64,000 nt of DNA, from the NCBI GenBank assembly GCA_030650995.1, contig JAUSCY010000078.1:40200-104199 (forward strand), given 5' to 3'. The stretch's first letter is position 1. Each line of letters begins with the position of its first letter. This document shows, piece by piece, positions 21,137-31,310 of this stretch. The translations under genes were made by a program, and so were the position numbers. Source of the stretch: Sheuella sp. (GTDB lineage Bacteria; Pseudomonadota; Gammaproteobacteria; Burkholderiales; Burkholderiaceae_B). The notes beneath the pieces were generated by a model. That model had not been told where the DNA came from, made no database searches, and saw nothing but the letters and a program-made list of their open reading frames with translations.

Positions 21137-21182
21137 CGCAACATAGTCATTGTGCAGGCTAACACTTAACCGGCTCACCAAT

Positions 21183-21881
21183 ATGTCAAGCACCATCTTA
21201 GTTGTCGAAGACGAACCCGCCATTCAGGAACTGATTGCGGTGAATTTATCCTTTGCAGGCCATAAAGTTCTGCGCGCTTTTGATGTGGACCAGGCCGAAA
21301 CGCTGATCCGCGCCGAACTGCCAGATCTGATTTTGCTGGACTGGATGCTGCCAGGCGCCTCAGGCATCACGCTGGCACGCAAACTGCGCAGTGATGAACG
21401 CACGCGAACTGTTCCCGTCATCATGCTGACGGCGAAAGGCTCGGAACAGGATAAGGTCGATGGCCTGGAGGCAGGCGCCGATGATTACATCACTAAGCCC
21501 TTCTCCCCAAAAGAGCTGATGGCGAGGATTAAAGCCGTGTTGCGCCGCCGTGCGCCACAGCTCACTGATGACATGATTGAGGTGGATGGATTAAAGCTCG
21601 ATCCAATCTCGCATCGATTAAGTGGCCGCGGCCAGCCTCTGGCCATCGGGCCCACCGAATTCCGCCTGCTGCACTTTTTTATGACCCACCTGGAGCGAGT
21701 GTTTTCACGCACGCAGTTGCTCGATCAAGTCTGGGGCGATCACGTTTTTGTTGAAGAACGTACGGTCGACGTTCACATTCGCAGATTACGCAAAGCACTT
21801 GAGCCGACCGGACACGACTTGCACGTCGAAACGGTCAGAGGCAGCGGCTATCGCTTTACCTCCCAGATCCCGAAAATATAA
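21183..21881 (+). CDS. phoB: Phosphate regulon response regulator PhoB
   Basis: OmpR-family transcription activator of phosphate-starvation genes. I start at the ATG at 21183 ([11 protein letters not shown]). The receiver spans residues 1-120 with acceptor Asp near 53 in [17 protein letters not shown] and [11 protein letters not shown]; the winged helix covers about 130-230 ([37 protein letters not shown]). The LLDWMLPG wording is typical of PhoB. phoR follows 53 bases later. The pst transport genes are not in the window. Confidence 0.95.
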   Translation: MSSTILVVEDEPAIQELIAVNLSFAGHKVLRAFDVDQAETLIRAELPDLILLDWMLPGASGITLARKLRSDERTRTVPVIMLTAKGSEQDKVDGLEAGADDYITKPFSPKELMARIKAVLRRRAPQLTDDMIEVDGLKLDPISHRLSGRGQPLAIGPTEFRLLHFFMTHLERVFSRTQLLDQVWGDHVFVEERTVDVHIRRLRKALEPTGHDLHVETVRGSGYRFTSQIPKI

Positions 21882-21934
21882 AAAAAATTTGTCTTGCGTA
21901 GTACTGATGTTGATCTGATGCGAAAATAACAAGT

Positions 21935-23236
21935 ATGAGTTGGTCACGCACTTTGTTGTGGTTTTTATTCTGGTTCATACTGGCAGCCACTGCCCAGTAT
22001 TGCTGGGATACTTCTGCGGGCTGGATACTCGTCACTCTCGCGTGCGGGATTATCCTCACCCTGCGCAGGCACCAGGCCAATCGGGTGGCTGTCTGGGCGA
22101 CCCACCCTGAGGCGGACCCTCCTGCCGGCGTCGGGCAGTGGGAAGATATGGTGGCCAGCCTCTACAAGCACTTGCGCGGCCAGGCGATGGCTCTGCGCAA
22201 CCTGCAACAAACGAATGATGCGGTCATGTCTGCAGCGCAGGCACTGCCAATCGGTGCCGTCACCCTAACCAAAGACTTTCAGATCCGCTGGTTTAACGAA
22301 GCCGCTAAAAGAACCCTGCACCTCAAATCAGACCAGGACATCGGACAAAACTTGCTCAACCTCTTGCGCTCGCCACTTTTTGTCGCCTATACGAAACAAA
22401 CCAGATGGCAAGAACCCGTGATTCTTAAACTCTCACTTGAGGGTAAGAATCAAAGCATCATGATGCGACTCGTCCCCTATGCGGATGATCAGCTCTTACT
22501 CATTACGCGTGACCTGACCCACATAGAAAAACTAGAGACGACGCGGCGTGACTTTGTTGCGAACGTCTCGCACGAGATGCGCACGCCTCTCACGGTATTG
22601 TCAGGCTTTCTGGAAACCATGCTGGAAGCGCCTAAAGACGCACTTTCGCCTGAGCAAACGCATCAATATTTAAAACTGATGCATGAACAGGCCTTACGCA
22701 TGGAAGCACTGGTGGCAGATCTGCTGACACTCTCGGCGCTTGAAACATCACTCAGTGCAGACCGGGATACGATTCAGATGGCGCCTCTGATTGAAAGCGC
22801 ACGGCAACAGGCGGAAATTCTGTCGGGCGGTCGGCACAACTTCAACTGGGCAATCGAGCCCGACCTGAATTTGCTTGGCAACCAGACGGAACTGGGCTCA
22901 GCGATCACCAACCTGCTGACAAACGCTGTGCGATACACACCGGATGGTCAGTCCATCACCGTTCAATGGTGCAGCCAGCCAGACGGCTCTGCACGCTACA
23001 GCGTGACTGACACAGGTATCGGTATTGCCTCCGAGCATCTGCCCCGTCTGAGCGAGCGGTTCTACACAGTTGATCGTGGCCGCTCCCGGGCATTGGGCGG
23101 AACGGGTCTTGGACTTGCGATCACTAAACACGTCGCGATGCGCCATGACGCGCAACTCGATATTCAAAGCAAACTGGGGCAAGGCAGCACATTTAGTCTC
23201 GTTTTTGCACCAGATCGCGTGCTGAAAGCCTCCTGA
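21935..23236 (+). CDS. phoR: Phosphate regulon sensor kinase PhoR
   Basis: Inner-membrane histidine kinase partner of PhoB, which in this family reads phosphate status through the Pst/PhoU system, not a large periplasmic domain. Two N-terminal membrane helices (about residues 7-20 and 29-44) are followed by a charged linker, a PAS domain near 95-195 (ALPIGAVTLTKDFQIRWFNEAA), an H-box with His near 213 (NVSHEMRTPLTVLSGFLET), NLLTNAVRYTP, and GGTGLGLAITKHVAMRH. Length of 433 is normal. Confidence 0.95.
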   Translation: MSWSRTLLWFLFWFILAATAQYCWDTSAGWILVTLACGIILTLRRHQANRVAVWATHPEADPPAGVGQWEDMVASLYKHLRGQAMALRNLQQTNDAVMSAAQALPIGAVTLTKDFQIRWFNEAAKRTLHLKSDQDIGQNLLNLLRSPLFVAYTKQTRWQEPVILKLSLEGKNQSIMMRLVPYADDQLLLITRDLTHIEKLETTRRDFVANVSHEMRTPLTVLSGFLETMLEAPKDALSPEQTHQYLKLMHEQALRMEALVADLLTLSALETSLSADRDTIQMAPLIESARQQAEILSGGRHNFNWAIEPDLNLLGNQTELGSAITNLLTNAVRYTPDGQSITVQWCSQPDGSARYSVTDTGIGIASEHLPRLSERFYTVDRGRSRALGGTGLGLAITKHVAMRHDAQLDIQSKLGQGSTFSLVFAPDRVLKAS

Positions 23237-23318
23237 GCGGGTTGGCCACAAAATCAACTTTCACTCTTTGAAATTAAGACATAAACTCAGACGTTATGCA
23301 TAACTGCTGCATCTTGCG

Positions 23319-23335
23319 CAATCAGGAACTGATTG
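23319..23335. promoter_or_regulatory. Perfect inverted repeat upstream of the VOC-pxp operon
   Basis: CAATCAG-GAA-CTGATTG is a 7-bp perfect palindrome with a 3-base centre, 31 bases before the ATG of the VOC gene. Position and symmetry suggest an operator or a small leader hairpin; no regulator gene is next to it. Confidence 0.4.
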
Positions 23336-23365
23336 CCTTAACCTGATTCATGTCGGAGTGATTAA

Positions 23366-23800
23366 ATGTCTTCACAAGCTGCTTCTATGCCCCCTTTCCA
23401 TTTGGCTTTCCCGGTTCGCGACATCGAAGAAGCCCGCCAGTTTTATGTCGGCGTGCTCGGCTGTGGCGAAGGACGCAGCGCCCCTGACTGGGTAGATTTT
23501 GACTTTTATGGCCACCAGATCGTCGCCCACCTTGCCCCAGACGAGTGCGGTCATAAACAAACCAGCGCCGTAGATGATCACCAGGTTCCCGTGCGCCATT
23601 TCGGTGCAGTACTCTCCATTCCACAGTGGGAAGTCATGGCAGAGAAACTCAAGGCGATTGGTACAAAATTTGTTATCGAACCCTATACCCGTTTCAAGGG
23701 TGAAGTCGGCGAGCAATCCACCATGTTTTTCATGGATCCCTCGGGTAATGCGATTGAGTTCAAAGCGTTTGCAAACATGGACTCTTTGTTTGCAAAGTAA
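23366..23800 (+). CDS. VOC-family (glyoxalase-like) metalloenzyme or binding protein
   Basis: Small vicinal-oxygen-chelate protein of two beta-alpha-beta-beta-beta units. The first metal-ligand region is FHLAFPVRDIEEARQFYVGVLG, the second half has VPVRHFGAVLSIPQWEVM and the C-terminal acidic ligand region is MFFMDPSGNAIEFKAF. VOC proteins include glyoxalases, dioxygenases and epimerases; this one cannot be narrowed. Only 3 bases separate its stop from the GTG of pxpB, so it is first gene of the 5-oxoprolinase operon, which suggests a role in that pathway (inference). Confidence 0.82.
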   Translation: MSSQAASMPPFHLAFPVRDIEEARQFYVGVLGCGEGRSAPDWVDFDFYGHQIVAHLAPDECGHKQTSAVDDHQVPVRHFGAVLSIPQWEVMAEKLKAIGTKFVIEPYTRFKGEVGEQSTMFFMDPSGNAIEFKAFANMDSLFAK

Positions 23801-23803
23801 CCC

Positions 23804-24553
23804 GTGGCAGACGCACAACACCCCGCCCCAGACTCCCCTCCACATTTCAAAATCCGTGCGCAGGGCGATCGCTGCCTGAGCATTGATTTCGGCAATGAAA
23901 TCGATGTGCAGACGGGGTTGTTATGCCTGTCTGTCACCCAGGCATTACTGCGGGCGAAACTTCCGGGTGTCACCGACATCGTGCCTTCCTACACGTCTGT
24001 TGCACTTCACTACGAACCCCGCGCCACCGACGACCTGGCGAGCTTTCATCATCTGTTCGCTGCAATCACTTCACTGATCCAGAGTGGCATACCACCCGTC
24101 AGCACAGAAGTCAGAGAGGTCGAAATTCCAGTTTGTTATGGCGGGGAGCATGGTCCCGATCTGAACGATGTCGCGCAAACGACAGGCCTGACCCCAGAGC
24201 AAGTGATTGCCCTGCACACTGCGCCAGGCAGCATGGTTTTCATGCTTGGTTTTGCGCCGGGCAGCCCATACATTGGTGTCCATGACCCCCTGTTAGCCTT
24301 ACCCAGACGCGATGTACCCAGAACTGCGGTGCCTGCCGGCTCAGTTGCTATCGCTAACAGACAATCAACGATTTATCCCAACAGACTGCCAGGGGGATGG
24401 CATGTTCTGGGAGCGACTCCGCTCAAATTGTTCGATATGAATCGCTCGCCCCCTACCCTTCTTTTGCCAGGTGATCGTGTCAAGTTCGTACCGATTACGC
24501 TCGCAGAGTACGAACGAATCGCTGCAGAACAGCATCAAGGAACAGACACATGA
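23804..24553 (+). CDS. pxpB: 5-oxoprolinase subunit PxpB (KipI-like)
   Basis: One of three subunits of the prokaryotic ATP-dependent 5-oxoprolinase, which opens 5-oxoproline to glutamate. Start is GTG. AHS1/KipI domain marks: AQGDRCLSIDFGN, GVTDIVPSYTSVALHY, VIALHTAPGSMVFMLGFAPGSPYIG, LPRRDVPRTAVPAGSVAIANRQSTIYP. 249 residues are standard. It overlaps pxpC by 4 bases, matching the usual fixed stoichiometry of these partners. Confidence 0.93.
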   Translation: MADAQHPAPDSPPHFKIRAQGDRCLSIDFGNEIDVQTGLLCLSVTQALLRAKLPGVTDIVPSYTSVALHYEPRATDDLASFHHLFAAITSLIQSGIPPVSTEVREVEIPVCYGGEHGPDLNDVAQTTGLTPEQVIALHTAPGSMVFMLGFAPGSPYIGVHDPLLALPRRDVPRTAVPAGSVAIANRQSTIYPNRLPGGWHVLGATPLKLFDMNRSPPTLLLPGDRVKFVPITLAEYERIAAEQHQGTDT

Positions 24554-25548
24554 GCATGATCGTGCTCAAGCCAGGCATGCTCTCGAGTTTTCAGGACCTC
24601 GGGCGCGTAGGTCATCAGCAATTAGGTGTCCCTGTCTCAGGTGTCATGGATGCACGCGCGCATCAGCTCGCTAACTTACTGGTGGGCAACGACACCGATC
24701 AGGCCAGTCTGGAAATAACCCTCACGGGTCCGGCACTGGAATTCACACAGCCCTGCTGTATCGCGCTCACTGGTGCAGATTTAAGTCCAACGCTTAACGG
24801 TCAGCCCCTCGCGATGAACCGGCCGATCGTCATCCGTGCACAAGACACGCTCAGCTTTGGCGCCCGAAAGTCCGGCACGCGTGCTTACCTGGCAATGCAT
24901 GGGGGCTACAAACTTGCGCCTGTTCTCGGATCCACCAGCACCCACATGCGTAGCGCGATGGGCGGCTGGCAAGGGCGTGCACTTAAACGCGGGGACAAAA
25001 TTGAATTCAATGCCTCGCTCAATGATGCGAATCTGGAAGATCTTGCGCTCGAACTCTGGTCGATCAAAATCTATCTGCCCGCAGCACTCGTACAGAATGT
25101 GCGTTCGCGCGCCAGAATCATCACCAGCGAACAATTTCATGATTTCACGCCAGAGAGTCAGCATGCGCTGGCCCATGAAACCTTTCGCATCAGTCCTGAC
25201 TCCGAGCGTATGGGCTATCGGCTGCAGGGTCCCGAGATCAAACTGACCAAGCCCCGGCAGATGCTTTCGGAAGCGGCTACTTTTGGCACCATCCAGGTTC
25301 CCGCAGGCGGACAACCCATTGTGTTGATGGCGGACCGACAGACGACCGGGGGTTACCCAAAAATTGCCTACGTTGCGACCGTGGATTTACCAATGCTTGC
25401 GCAGATGGGACCTGGCGACACGTTTGGCTTTGAAATCATCACGCTTGAGCAGGCGCAGGCAATGGACGCATTGCGCACCAAAGCTTTCGCTGCACTGGCT
25501 AAAACGCTCGCTCCAGTGCGTACGCACTTGCTCCATCACTATCACTGA
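24550..25548 (+). CDS. pxpC: 5-oxoprolinase subunit PxpC (KipA-like)
   Basis: Partner of PxpB, AHS2/KipA domain, related to the C-terminal half of urea amidolyase-type carboxylases. Marks: VLKPGMLSSFQDLGRVGHQQLGVPVSGVMD, ANLLVGNDTDQASLEITLTGPAL, SGTRAYLAMHGGY, and the end region DRQTTGGYPKIAYV with LAQMGPGDTFGF. No biotin attachment site is seen in it. It starts inside the pxpB stop (ATGA) and precedes pxpA by 27 bases. Confidence 0.94.
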   Translation: MSMIVLKPGMLSSFQDLGRVGHQQLGVPVSGVMDARAHQLANLLVGNDTDQASLEITLTGPALEFTQPCCIALTGADLSPTLNGQPLAMNRPIVIRAQDTLSFGARKSGTRAYLAMHGGYKLAPVLGSTSTHMRSAMGGWQGRALKRGDKIEFNASLNDANLEDLALELWSIKIYLPAALVQNVRSRARIITSEQFHDFTPESQHALAHETFRISPDSERMGYRLQGPEIKLTKPRQMLSEAATFGTIQVPAGGQPIVLMADRQTTGGYPKIAYVATVDLPMLAQMGPGDTFGFEIITLEQAQAMDALRTKAFAALAKTLAPVRTHLLHHYH

Positions 25549-25575
25549 CTCTTTGACAGAACGACCGAGGCCACT

Positions 25576-26331
25576 ATGACATTGCGTATCGATTTAAATT
25601 CCGACATGGGCGAGAGCTTTGGCGCCTGGAAAATGGGCAACGATGAAGCTATCCTGCCTTTTGTGTCTTCGGCAAACATCGCCTGTGGCTTTCATGCAGG
25701 TGATCCCGCGACCATGCGTAAAACTGTTGCCGCCGCACTTAAAAATGGCGTGTCACTCGGTGCGCATCCCGGTCTGCCTGATCTGCAAGGCTTTGGACGC
25801 CGCAACATGGCCATCACAGATCAGGAAGCATACGACATGATGGTTGTTCAGATCGGCGCACTCGCTGGCGTGGCAGCCTCGCAAGGCGCGAAACTGCGGC
25901 ATGTCAAAGCACATGGTCAGCTCTACAACATGGCAGTCAATAACGAAGGGCTTACGCGCGCGTTAGCCCAGGCCACCTACGACGTTGATCGTGATCTGGT
26001 GTTTTTCTGCCTGGCCGGCACAAAAATGCTGGATATTGCTGAATCCATGGGCCTGAAAGTAGCCAGCGAAGTCTTTGGTGATCGGACTTACTCGCCAGAC
26101 GGGACGCTGAGTCCACGCAACAAACCCGGCGCCATGATCGAAGATGTAAATGTTTCAATCAAGCAAGTGCTGCAAATGGTTCAGCAGGGGACCATCACGG
26201 CCGTCGATGGCTCGACTGTTCACGTCCGTGCGGATACGCTGTGCATTCATGGCGATCAGCCTGGCGCAGCAACCTTTGCCAAGGCGATTCGCGATGCACT
26301 GATCGCAGCGGGCATAGAAGTCGGCGTTTAA
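25576..26331 (+). CDS. pxpA: 5-oxoprolinase subunit PxpA (LamB/YcsF family)
   Basis: Third 5-oxoprolinase subunit, a YdjC-like/LamB-YcsF barrel. Marks: RIDLNSDMGESFGAWKMGNDEAILPFVSSANIACGFHAGDP, SLGAHPGLPDLQGFGRR, RHVKAHGQLYN, CIHGDQPGA. Full length at 251. Its stop overlaps the stop of the convergent ornithine-cyclodeaminase-like gene by 4 bases (TTTAAA), leaving no room for a terminator between them. Confidence 0.95.
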   Translation: MTLRIDLNSDMGESFGAWKMGNDEAILPFVSSANIACGFHAGDPATMRKTVAAALKNGVSLGAHPGLPDLQGFGRRNMAITDQEAYDMMVVQIGALAGVAASQGAKLRHVKAHGQLYNMAVNNEGLTRALAQATYDVDRDLVFFCLAGTKMLDIAESMGLKVASEVFGDRTYSPDGTLSPRNKPGAMIEDVNVSIKQVLQMVQQGTITAVDGSTVHVRADTLCIHGDQPGAATFAKAIRDALIAAGIEVGV

Positions 26332-27260
26332 AGGCTGCAGGCCTGCAGAATTCGCTGTGCGATATGCAGGTCTTGCAACGCAATTCCCGAGCTATCAAAT
26401 ACGGTGATCGACTGATCGCTGGAACGGCCCTTTGCGCGGCCTGTCAGCACCTGTCCGATCGCCGTTAAGCTGAGATCTCCCGATCCGATCTGGGCGGCCA
26501 CATGCTGAAACTCGCCGATCGTGACGGATTGCGCAGGCAGGTCACAGAAAAGCTCTGCCTGCTCAAGCAGCTGGGCATCAAGCTCCTGCTTGCCTGCGCC
26601 ATCCGCCCCCATGCAGGATATATGCGTACCGGGGTGAACCATTGACAGGGTAAATAAGGGAGACCTCGAAGGCGTGGCAGTCACGATCATGTCAGCACGA
26701 GCGCAGCCCTCCTCTGCCGAGACGATGTCGACTGCCAGACCGTGCGCGGCGAGACGCAGCTTGAATTTTTCAGCGCGCACTTTGTCACGGTTAACAACCA
26801 GAACCCGTTCAAGTGGTCGAATCTTTGCAATGGCCAGACAATCGTAACCAGCCTGATTTCCAGCACCGAATACCGTCAGGATGCGGGCATCCTTGCGCGC
26901 AAGCAGATCCGTTGCGACAGCGTCTGCTGCCGCAGTACGAAAAGCATTGACCACACCCGACTCGATTACTGCGCGCACACCACCCGACTCCTGATTGAAC
27001 AAGACGGTGACAGAGTTATGTGTGGGCTTGCCCTTTTCAGCATTGCCAGGCCAGATAAAACCCATTTTCAGTCCAGCCAGAGTATCAGTTGCCCCTGACT
27101 TGACTGAAAACCGGTTATTCACATCCGAGCCATGCGCAATCAGCGCAGGAAATACCTTGCCCGACTCGGAACAAGCGGCAATCAGCGCCTCACGAATCGC
27201 CTCAAACGCCATTTCATGCGTCACAACCGAAGAGGATTGCGACTCAGGGATATATTGCAT
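26328..27260 (-). CDS. Ornithine cyclodeaminase / mu-crystallin family protein
   Basis: NAD(P)-dependent enzyme of the OCD/mu-crystallin family, members of which are ornithine cyclodeaminases, alanine dehydrogenases or ketimine (pyrroline-2-carboxylate) reductases. Residues about 115-240 form the nucleotide fold with ILTVFGAGNQAGYDCLAIAKIRPLERVLVVNRD, followed by ADMIVTATPSRSPLF and HISCMGADGAGKQELD. The N-terminal half has VTVLFNQESGGVRAVIESGVVNAFRTAAADAVAT. Specific substrate cannot be told. It lies 12 bases downstream of the large FAD/Fe-S oxidoreductase gene, an apparent operon. Confidence 0.85.
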   Translation of the reverse strand: MQYIPESQSSSVVTHEMAFEAIREALIAACSESGKVFPALIAHGSDVNNRFSVKSGATDTLAGLKMGFIWPGNAEKGKPTHNSVTVLFNQESGGVRAVIESGVVNAFRTAAADAVATDLLARKDARILTVFGAGNQAGYDCLAIAKIRPLERVLVVNRDKVRAEKFKLRLAAHGLAVDIVSAEEGCARADMIVTATPSRSPLFTLSMVHPGTHISCMGADGAGKQELDAQLLEQAELFCDLPAQSVTIGEFQHVAAQIGSGDLSLTAIGQVLTGRAKGRSSDQSITVFDSSGIALQDLHIAQRILQACSL

Positions 27261-27272
27261 CAGAGACCCACC

Positions 27273-30200
27273 TTAAACAAGTACGCGTTCAATTCCACCA
27301 TTGTTCGCCTTGGCAACATACTCTTCGAGCCAGTTTTCACCCAGGATCAGTCGCGCCATTTCAACAACGATGTAATCTGCTTTCGCTCCGGTATCACCTT
27401 CAAAACGCGACAGCCCCTGCAAACAGGAGGGGCAGGAAGTCAGCATTTTGACTTCGCCGCTATAACCATCTGCACGCAATGTGGCATTATTTTTGTCGAG
27501 CTCCTCTTCCTTGCGGAAACGGATCTGCGTCGAAATATCGGGACGCGTGACGGCAAGCGTGCCTGACTCGCCACAGCAACGGTCTGTCTTGATCGTCGCA
27601 TCGCCCACCAGCGCACGTACTGTTTTCATCGGATCCTGCAATTTCATCGGCGTGTGGCAAGGGTCGTGATACATATAGCGCACACCACCCACGCCCTCTA
27701 GCGCAATGCCTTTTTCGAGCAGGTATTCGTGGATATCAATCAGACGACATCCAGGAAATATTTTTTCAAACTCATAACCCGCCAATTGGTCATAGCAGGT
27801 CCCGCAACTCACCACGATCGTCTTGATATCAAGATAATTCAAGGTGTTCGCCACGCGGTGAAACAGCACCCGGTTATCCGTAATGATCTGCTCAGCTTTA
27901 TCAGCCATACCGTTCGCGCGCTGAGGATACCCGCAGCACAGGGCACCCGGGGGCAAGACCGTCTGAACACCTGCGTGCCAGAGCATCGCCTGTGTCGCCA
28001 GGCCTACTTGCGAAAACAGACGTTCTGACCCGCACCCCGGGAAGTAAAAGACAGCTTCTGTTTCAGCCGAAGTCTGCGGATTGCGGATAATCGGCACATA
28101 GTCTGCATCCTCAATATCGAGCAGCTTACGGGCCGTCTGCTTAGGCAAACCACCAGGCATTTTTTTATTAATGAAATGCACGACCTGCTCGCGCAAGGCA
28201 GGCTTGCCAACTGTGGCTGGCGGTGCCGCAGTTTGCTTGCGCGCAAACTTGGACAGAAAGTCGTTGGCCACACGCTGCAATTTATAGCCGACACCAACCA
28301 TTGCTTTACGCGTGGCATTGATCGTCGCAGGATCTTTGGCGTTCAAAAAGAACATGGCCGCAGTTGTACCCGCATTGAAAGACTTATGTCCCATACGGCG
28401 CAACAATGCCCGCATATTCATGGAGACATCACCAAAATCGATATCGACCGGACAGGGGTTGTAGCACTTGTGACAGACCGTACAGTGGTCGGCCACATCT
28501 TCAAACTCTTCCCAGTGTTTGAGACTGATCCCGCGCCGGGTTTGTTCCTCATAGAGGAAGGCCTCAATCAGAAGCGAGGTCGCGAGAATTTTATTGCGCG
28601 GTGAATAAAGCAGATTTGCGCGCGGGACGTGCGTCGCACAAACAGGCTTGCACTTACCGCAACGCAGGCAATCTTTAATTGAATTGCTGATCGCACCAAT
28701 ATCGCTTTGCTGCATGATGATGGACTCGTGTCCCATCAGGCCAAAGCTAGGCGTCCAGGCATGACGCAAGTCTGCGCCCGGCATCAGCTTGCCAGCATTG
28801 AAATGATCGTTAGGATCGATTTCCCGCTTGTATTGCTGAAATGGAGCGAGTTCAGCTTCAGTCATGAACTCATATTTGGTCAGACCAATGCCATGCTCAC
28901 CCGAGATCACGCCATCCAGATCGCGGGCAATTTGCATGATGCGCTCTACGGCTTGATTCGCCTCCTGCAGCATTTCGTAATCATCAGAATTAACGGGAAT
29001 ATTCGTGTGGACGTTGCCATCACCGGCGTGCATATGCAGTGCCACGAAGACTCGGCTTTTCAGCACACGATCATGGATCGCCTGTAGTTCGGTCAGCACA
29101 GGGGCAAAATCCGTGCCGCCGAACAAACCAATCAACTCCGCTTTGACTTCGGTTTTCCAGGAAACGCGCAGCGTGCGATCCTGGACAACATCAAACAACC
29201 TCGCCTCAGGGTGCGTCAGTAATCGTGCGGCCAACTCAGGCACAAGCGCATCCAGGCCGAGCTCTGAAAGAACAGGCATCGCTTGCGACAAGGGCAGATC
29301 CAGCTGATCCAGCACCCACTGCCAGCGCACTCGCACACGCTCGATGACCTCAATGGCCAGCCGACGTTTTTCGTCGAGCGCGGCCTCGATGGAGACCCCT
29401 TCTTCTGTCGAACGGTCAAGCTTGGCAATCGGCAATGTCGCAGTACCTGCCAGCATCGCTTGCAAGCCATTGAGTAATTTCAGTTTGTTGCGCGTCGAGA
29501 GTTCAATATTGATGCGCTCGATCTCATCGGTGTACTCGCCCATTCGGCCAAGCGGGATCACCACGTCTTCATTGATTTTGAAAGCATTGGTGTGCCGCGC
29601 GATCGCAGCAGTTCGCGAACGGTCAAGCCAGAATTTTTTACGTGCCTCTGCGCTGACAGCGATAAAGCCTTCGCCGTGACGCGTATTGGACAATCGAACA
29701 ACTTCGCTGGTGGCGGCCGCAACGGCAGCGTCATCATCACCAACGATATCGCCAATCAGCACCATCTTGGGCAACACACCGCGCTTGCTTTTAGTGGAGT
29801 ACCCCACGGCGCGCAGATAACGCTCGTCAAGATGCTCCAGTCCTGCGAGCAAAGCACCACGCGCACGGCCGGCAGTATCCAGATAATTAATGATCTCGAC
29901 AATCGAGGGGATCGCCTCGCGTGCCTGACCAAAAAACTCCAGACAGACCGTACGGCTGTACGAGGGCATGCGATGCAAGACCCAGCGCGCCGCAGTAATC
30001 AATCCATCACAGCCTTCTTTTTGCACACCAGGCACGCCCGCGAGGAACTTGTCGGTGACGTCTTTACCCAATCCAACTTTGCGGAAATGCGAACCCGCGA
30101 TTTCAATCATCTTGCTGCGCAGCGGGCGGGTACCTGCAGGATAGGCACCGTCAGACCATTGCAGCTCAAACCGCACCAATGCTGCATCGTGAATTTTGCC

Positions 30201-31217
30201 AAGATTGTGATCCAGGCGCGTTACGTCCAGCCAGTTACCATCAGGATCAACCATGCGCCACCAGGCGAGGTTATCCAGCGCTGTCCCCCAGAGCACGGCT
30301 TTTTTGCCTCCTGCATTCATGGCGACGTTGCCGCCCACACAGGAAGCTTCTGCAGAAGTCGGATCCACTGCAAATACAAGACCCGCCGCTTCAGCAGCCT
30401 CTGAAACACGCTTGGTCACAACGCCAGCACCGGCCCGGATGGTCGCAACAGGTGTCGCGACACCCGGCATGGGCCCAGTCTCAACGATACCCAGTGTGTC
30501 GAGTTTTTCAGTGTTGATGACAACCGATTTCCAGGTCAGAGGAATCGCGCCCCCCGTATACCCGGTTCCACCCCCGCGCGGCACAATCGTCAAGCCCAGC
30601 TCGATGCATCCGCGCACCAGCATGGCGATCTCTTGTTCCGTATCCGGTGTCAGCACGACAAAGGGATACTCCACACGCCAGTCGGTTGCATCCGTGACAT
30701 GCGAGACACGCGAAAGGCCGTCAAATTTGATGTTATCGCGGGCAGTGAGCTTACCCAGCACTTTGTTGACCTTGCGTCGCAAGCGGGCAGTCTGCTCAAA
30801 ACTTTGTTCAAAGCTCTGGATCGCGCTGTAAGCCCGCTCAAGCAAACTAGCTACTTTTTCATCGCGTTCGACATCATCGGATACACGGCGTTTATGGACC
30901 TCGCCCAGACGGTGCTGCAGCGCCTCAATCAGAAGCTTGCGACGTTTAGGGTTGTCCAGCAAATCATCCTGAAGGTATGGATTGCGCCGTACGACCCAAA
31001 TGTCGCCCAGCACCTCATACAACATGCGAGCAGATCGCCCTGTGCGGCGTTCGCCGCGCAAATCAGACAATAAGGTCCATGCATCATCGCCCAGTAGCCG
31101 GCACACCACCTCTCGATCAGAAAAAGAGGTGTAGTTATAGGGAATCTCACGCAACCGAGACTGAGGGTCAGCAGGTGGCATGGAACTTAAAAGATGGCTG
31201 GCAAACGGAGCGTTCAT
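27273..31217 (-). CDS. Large FAD/Fe-S oxidoreductase: DUF3683 + FAD-linked dehydrogenase + ferredoxin + CCG domains
   Basis: Single 1314-residue chain combining parts that in glycolate or D-lactate oxidases are separate subunits. In order: an N-terminal DUF3683-type helical region (about 1-165), an FAD-binding PCMH fold ([37 protein letters not shown]), a C-terminal FAD-oxidase domain ([37 protein letters not shown]), two 4Fe-4S motifs near 850 and 915 ([22 protein letters not shown]), then heterodisulfide-reductase CCG regions ([31 protein letters not shown]). Probably oxidises a 2-hydroxy acid and passes electrons to a membrane acceptor. No clear membrane helix. Confidence 0.88.
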   Translation of the reverse strand: MNAPFASHLLSSMPPADPQSRLREIPYNYTSFSDREVVCRLLGDDAWTLLSDLRGERRTGRSARMLYEVLGDIWVVRRNPYLQDDLLDNPKRRKLLIEALQHRLGEVHKRRVSDDVERDEKVASLLERAYSAIQSFEQSFEQTARLRRKVNKVLGKLTARDNIKFDGLSRVSHVTDATDWRVEYPFVVLTPDTEQEIAMLVRGCIELGLTIVPRGGGTGYTGGAIPLTWKSVVINTEKLDTLGIVETGPMPGVATPVATIRAGAGVVTKRVSEAAEAAGLVFAVDPTSAEASCVGGNVAMNAGGKKAVLWGTALDNLAWWRMVDPDGNWLDVTRLDHNLGKIHDAALVRFELQWSDGAYPAGTRPLRSKMIEIAGSHFRKVGLGKDVTDKFLAGVPGVQKEGCDGLITAARWVLHRMPSYSRTVCLEFFGQAREAIPSIVEIINYLDTAGRARGALLAGLEHLDERYLRAVGYSTKSKRGVLPKMVLIGDIVGDDDAAVAAATSEVVRLSNTRHGEGFIAVSAEARKKFWLDRSRTAAIARHTNAFKINEDVVIPLGRMGEYTDEIERINIELSTRNKLKLLNGLQAMLAGTATLPIAKLDRSTEEGVSIEAALDEKRRLAIEVIERVRVRWQWVLDQLDLPLSQAMPVLSELGLDALVPELAARLLTHPEARLFDVVQDRTLRVSWKTEVKAELIGLFGGTDFAPVLTELQAIHDRVLKSRVFVALHMHAGDGNVHTNIPVNSDDYEMLQEANQAVERIMQIARDLDGVISGEHGIGLTKYEFMTEAELAPFQQYKREIDPNDHFNAGKLMPGADLRHAWTPSFGLMGHESIIMQQSDIGAISNSIKDCLRCGKCKPVCATHVPRANLLYSPRNKILATSLLIEAFLYEEQTRRGISLKHWEEFEDVADHCTVCHKCYNPCPVDIDFGDVSMNMRALLRRMGHKSFNAGTTAAMFFLNAKDPATINATRKAMVGVGYKLQRVANDFLSKFARKQTAAPPATVGKPALREQVVHFINKKMPGGLPKQTARKLLDIEDADYVPIIRNPQTSAETEAVFYFPGCGSERLFSQVGLATQAMLWHAGVQTVLPPGALCCGYPQRANGMADKAEQIITDNRVLFHRVANTLNYLDIKTIVVSCGTCYDQLAGYEFEKIFPGCRLIDIHEYLLEKGIALEGVGGVRYMYHDPCHTPMKLQDPMKTVRALVGDATIKTDRCCGESGTLAVTRPDISTQIRFRKEEELDKNNATLRADGYSGEVKMLTSCPSCLQGLSRFEGDTGAKADYIVVEMARLILGENWLEEYVAKANNGGIERVLV

Positions 31218-31310
31218 AGGCTTAATCAGATAGGGGTTGCCATGGACCTATCATTCTAAGCTATCGGATGATTCCACTAGTAATAACCCTATAAAATCAA
31301 GGAAAGAGCT

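Noticed and set aside
24781-25314. 177-residue minus-strand ORF over pxpC
   Set aside because: Antisense shadow of a conserved gene.
29592-30404. 270-residue plus-strand ORF antisense to the FAD/Fe-S oxidoreductase
   Set aside because: The opposite frame has conserved FAD-binding motifs throughout; this ORF has no family features.
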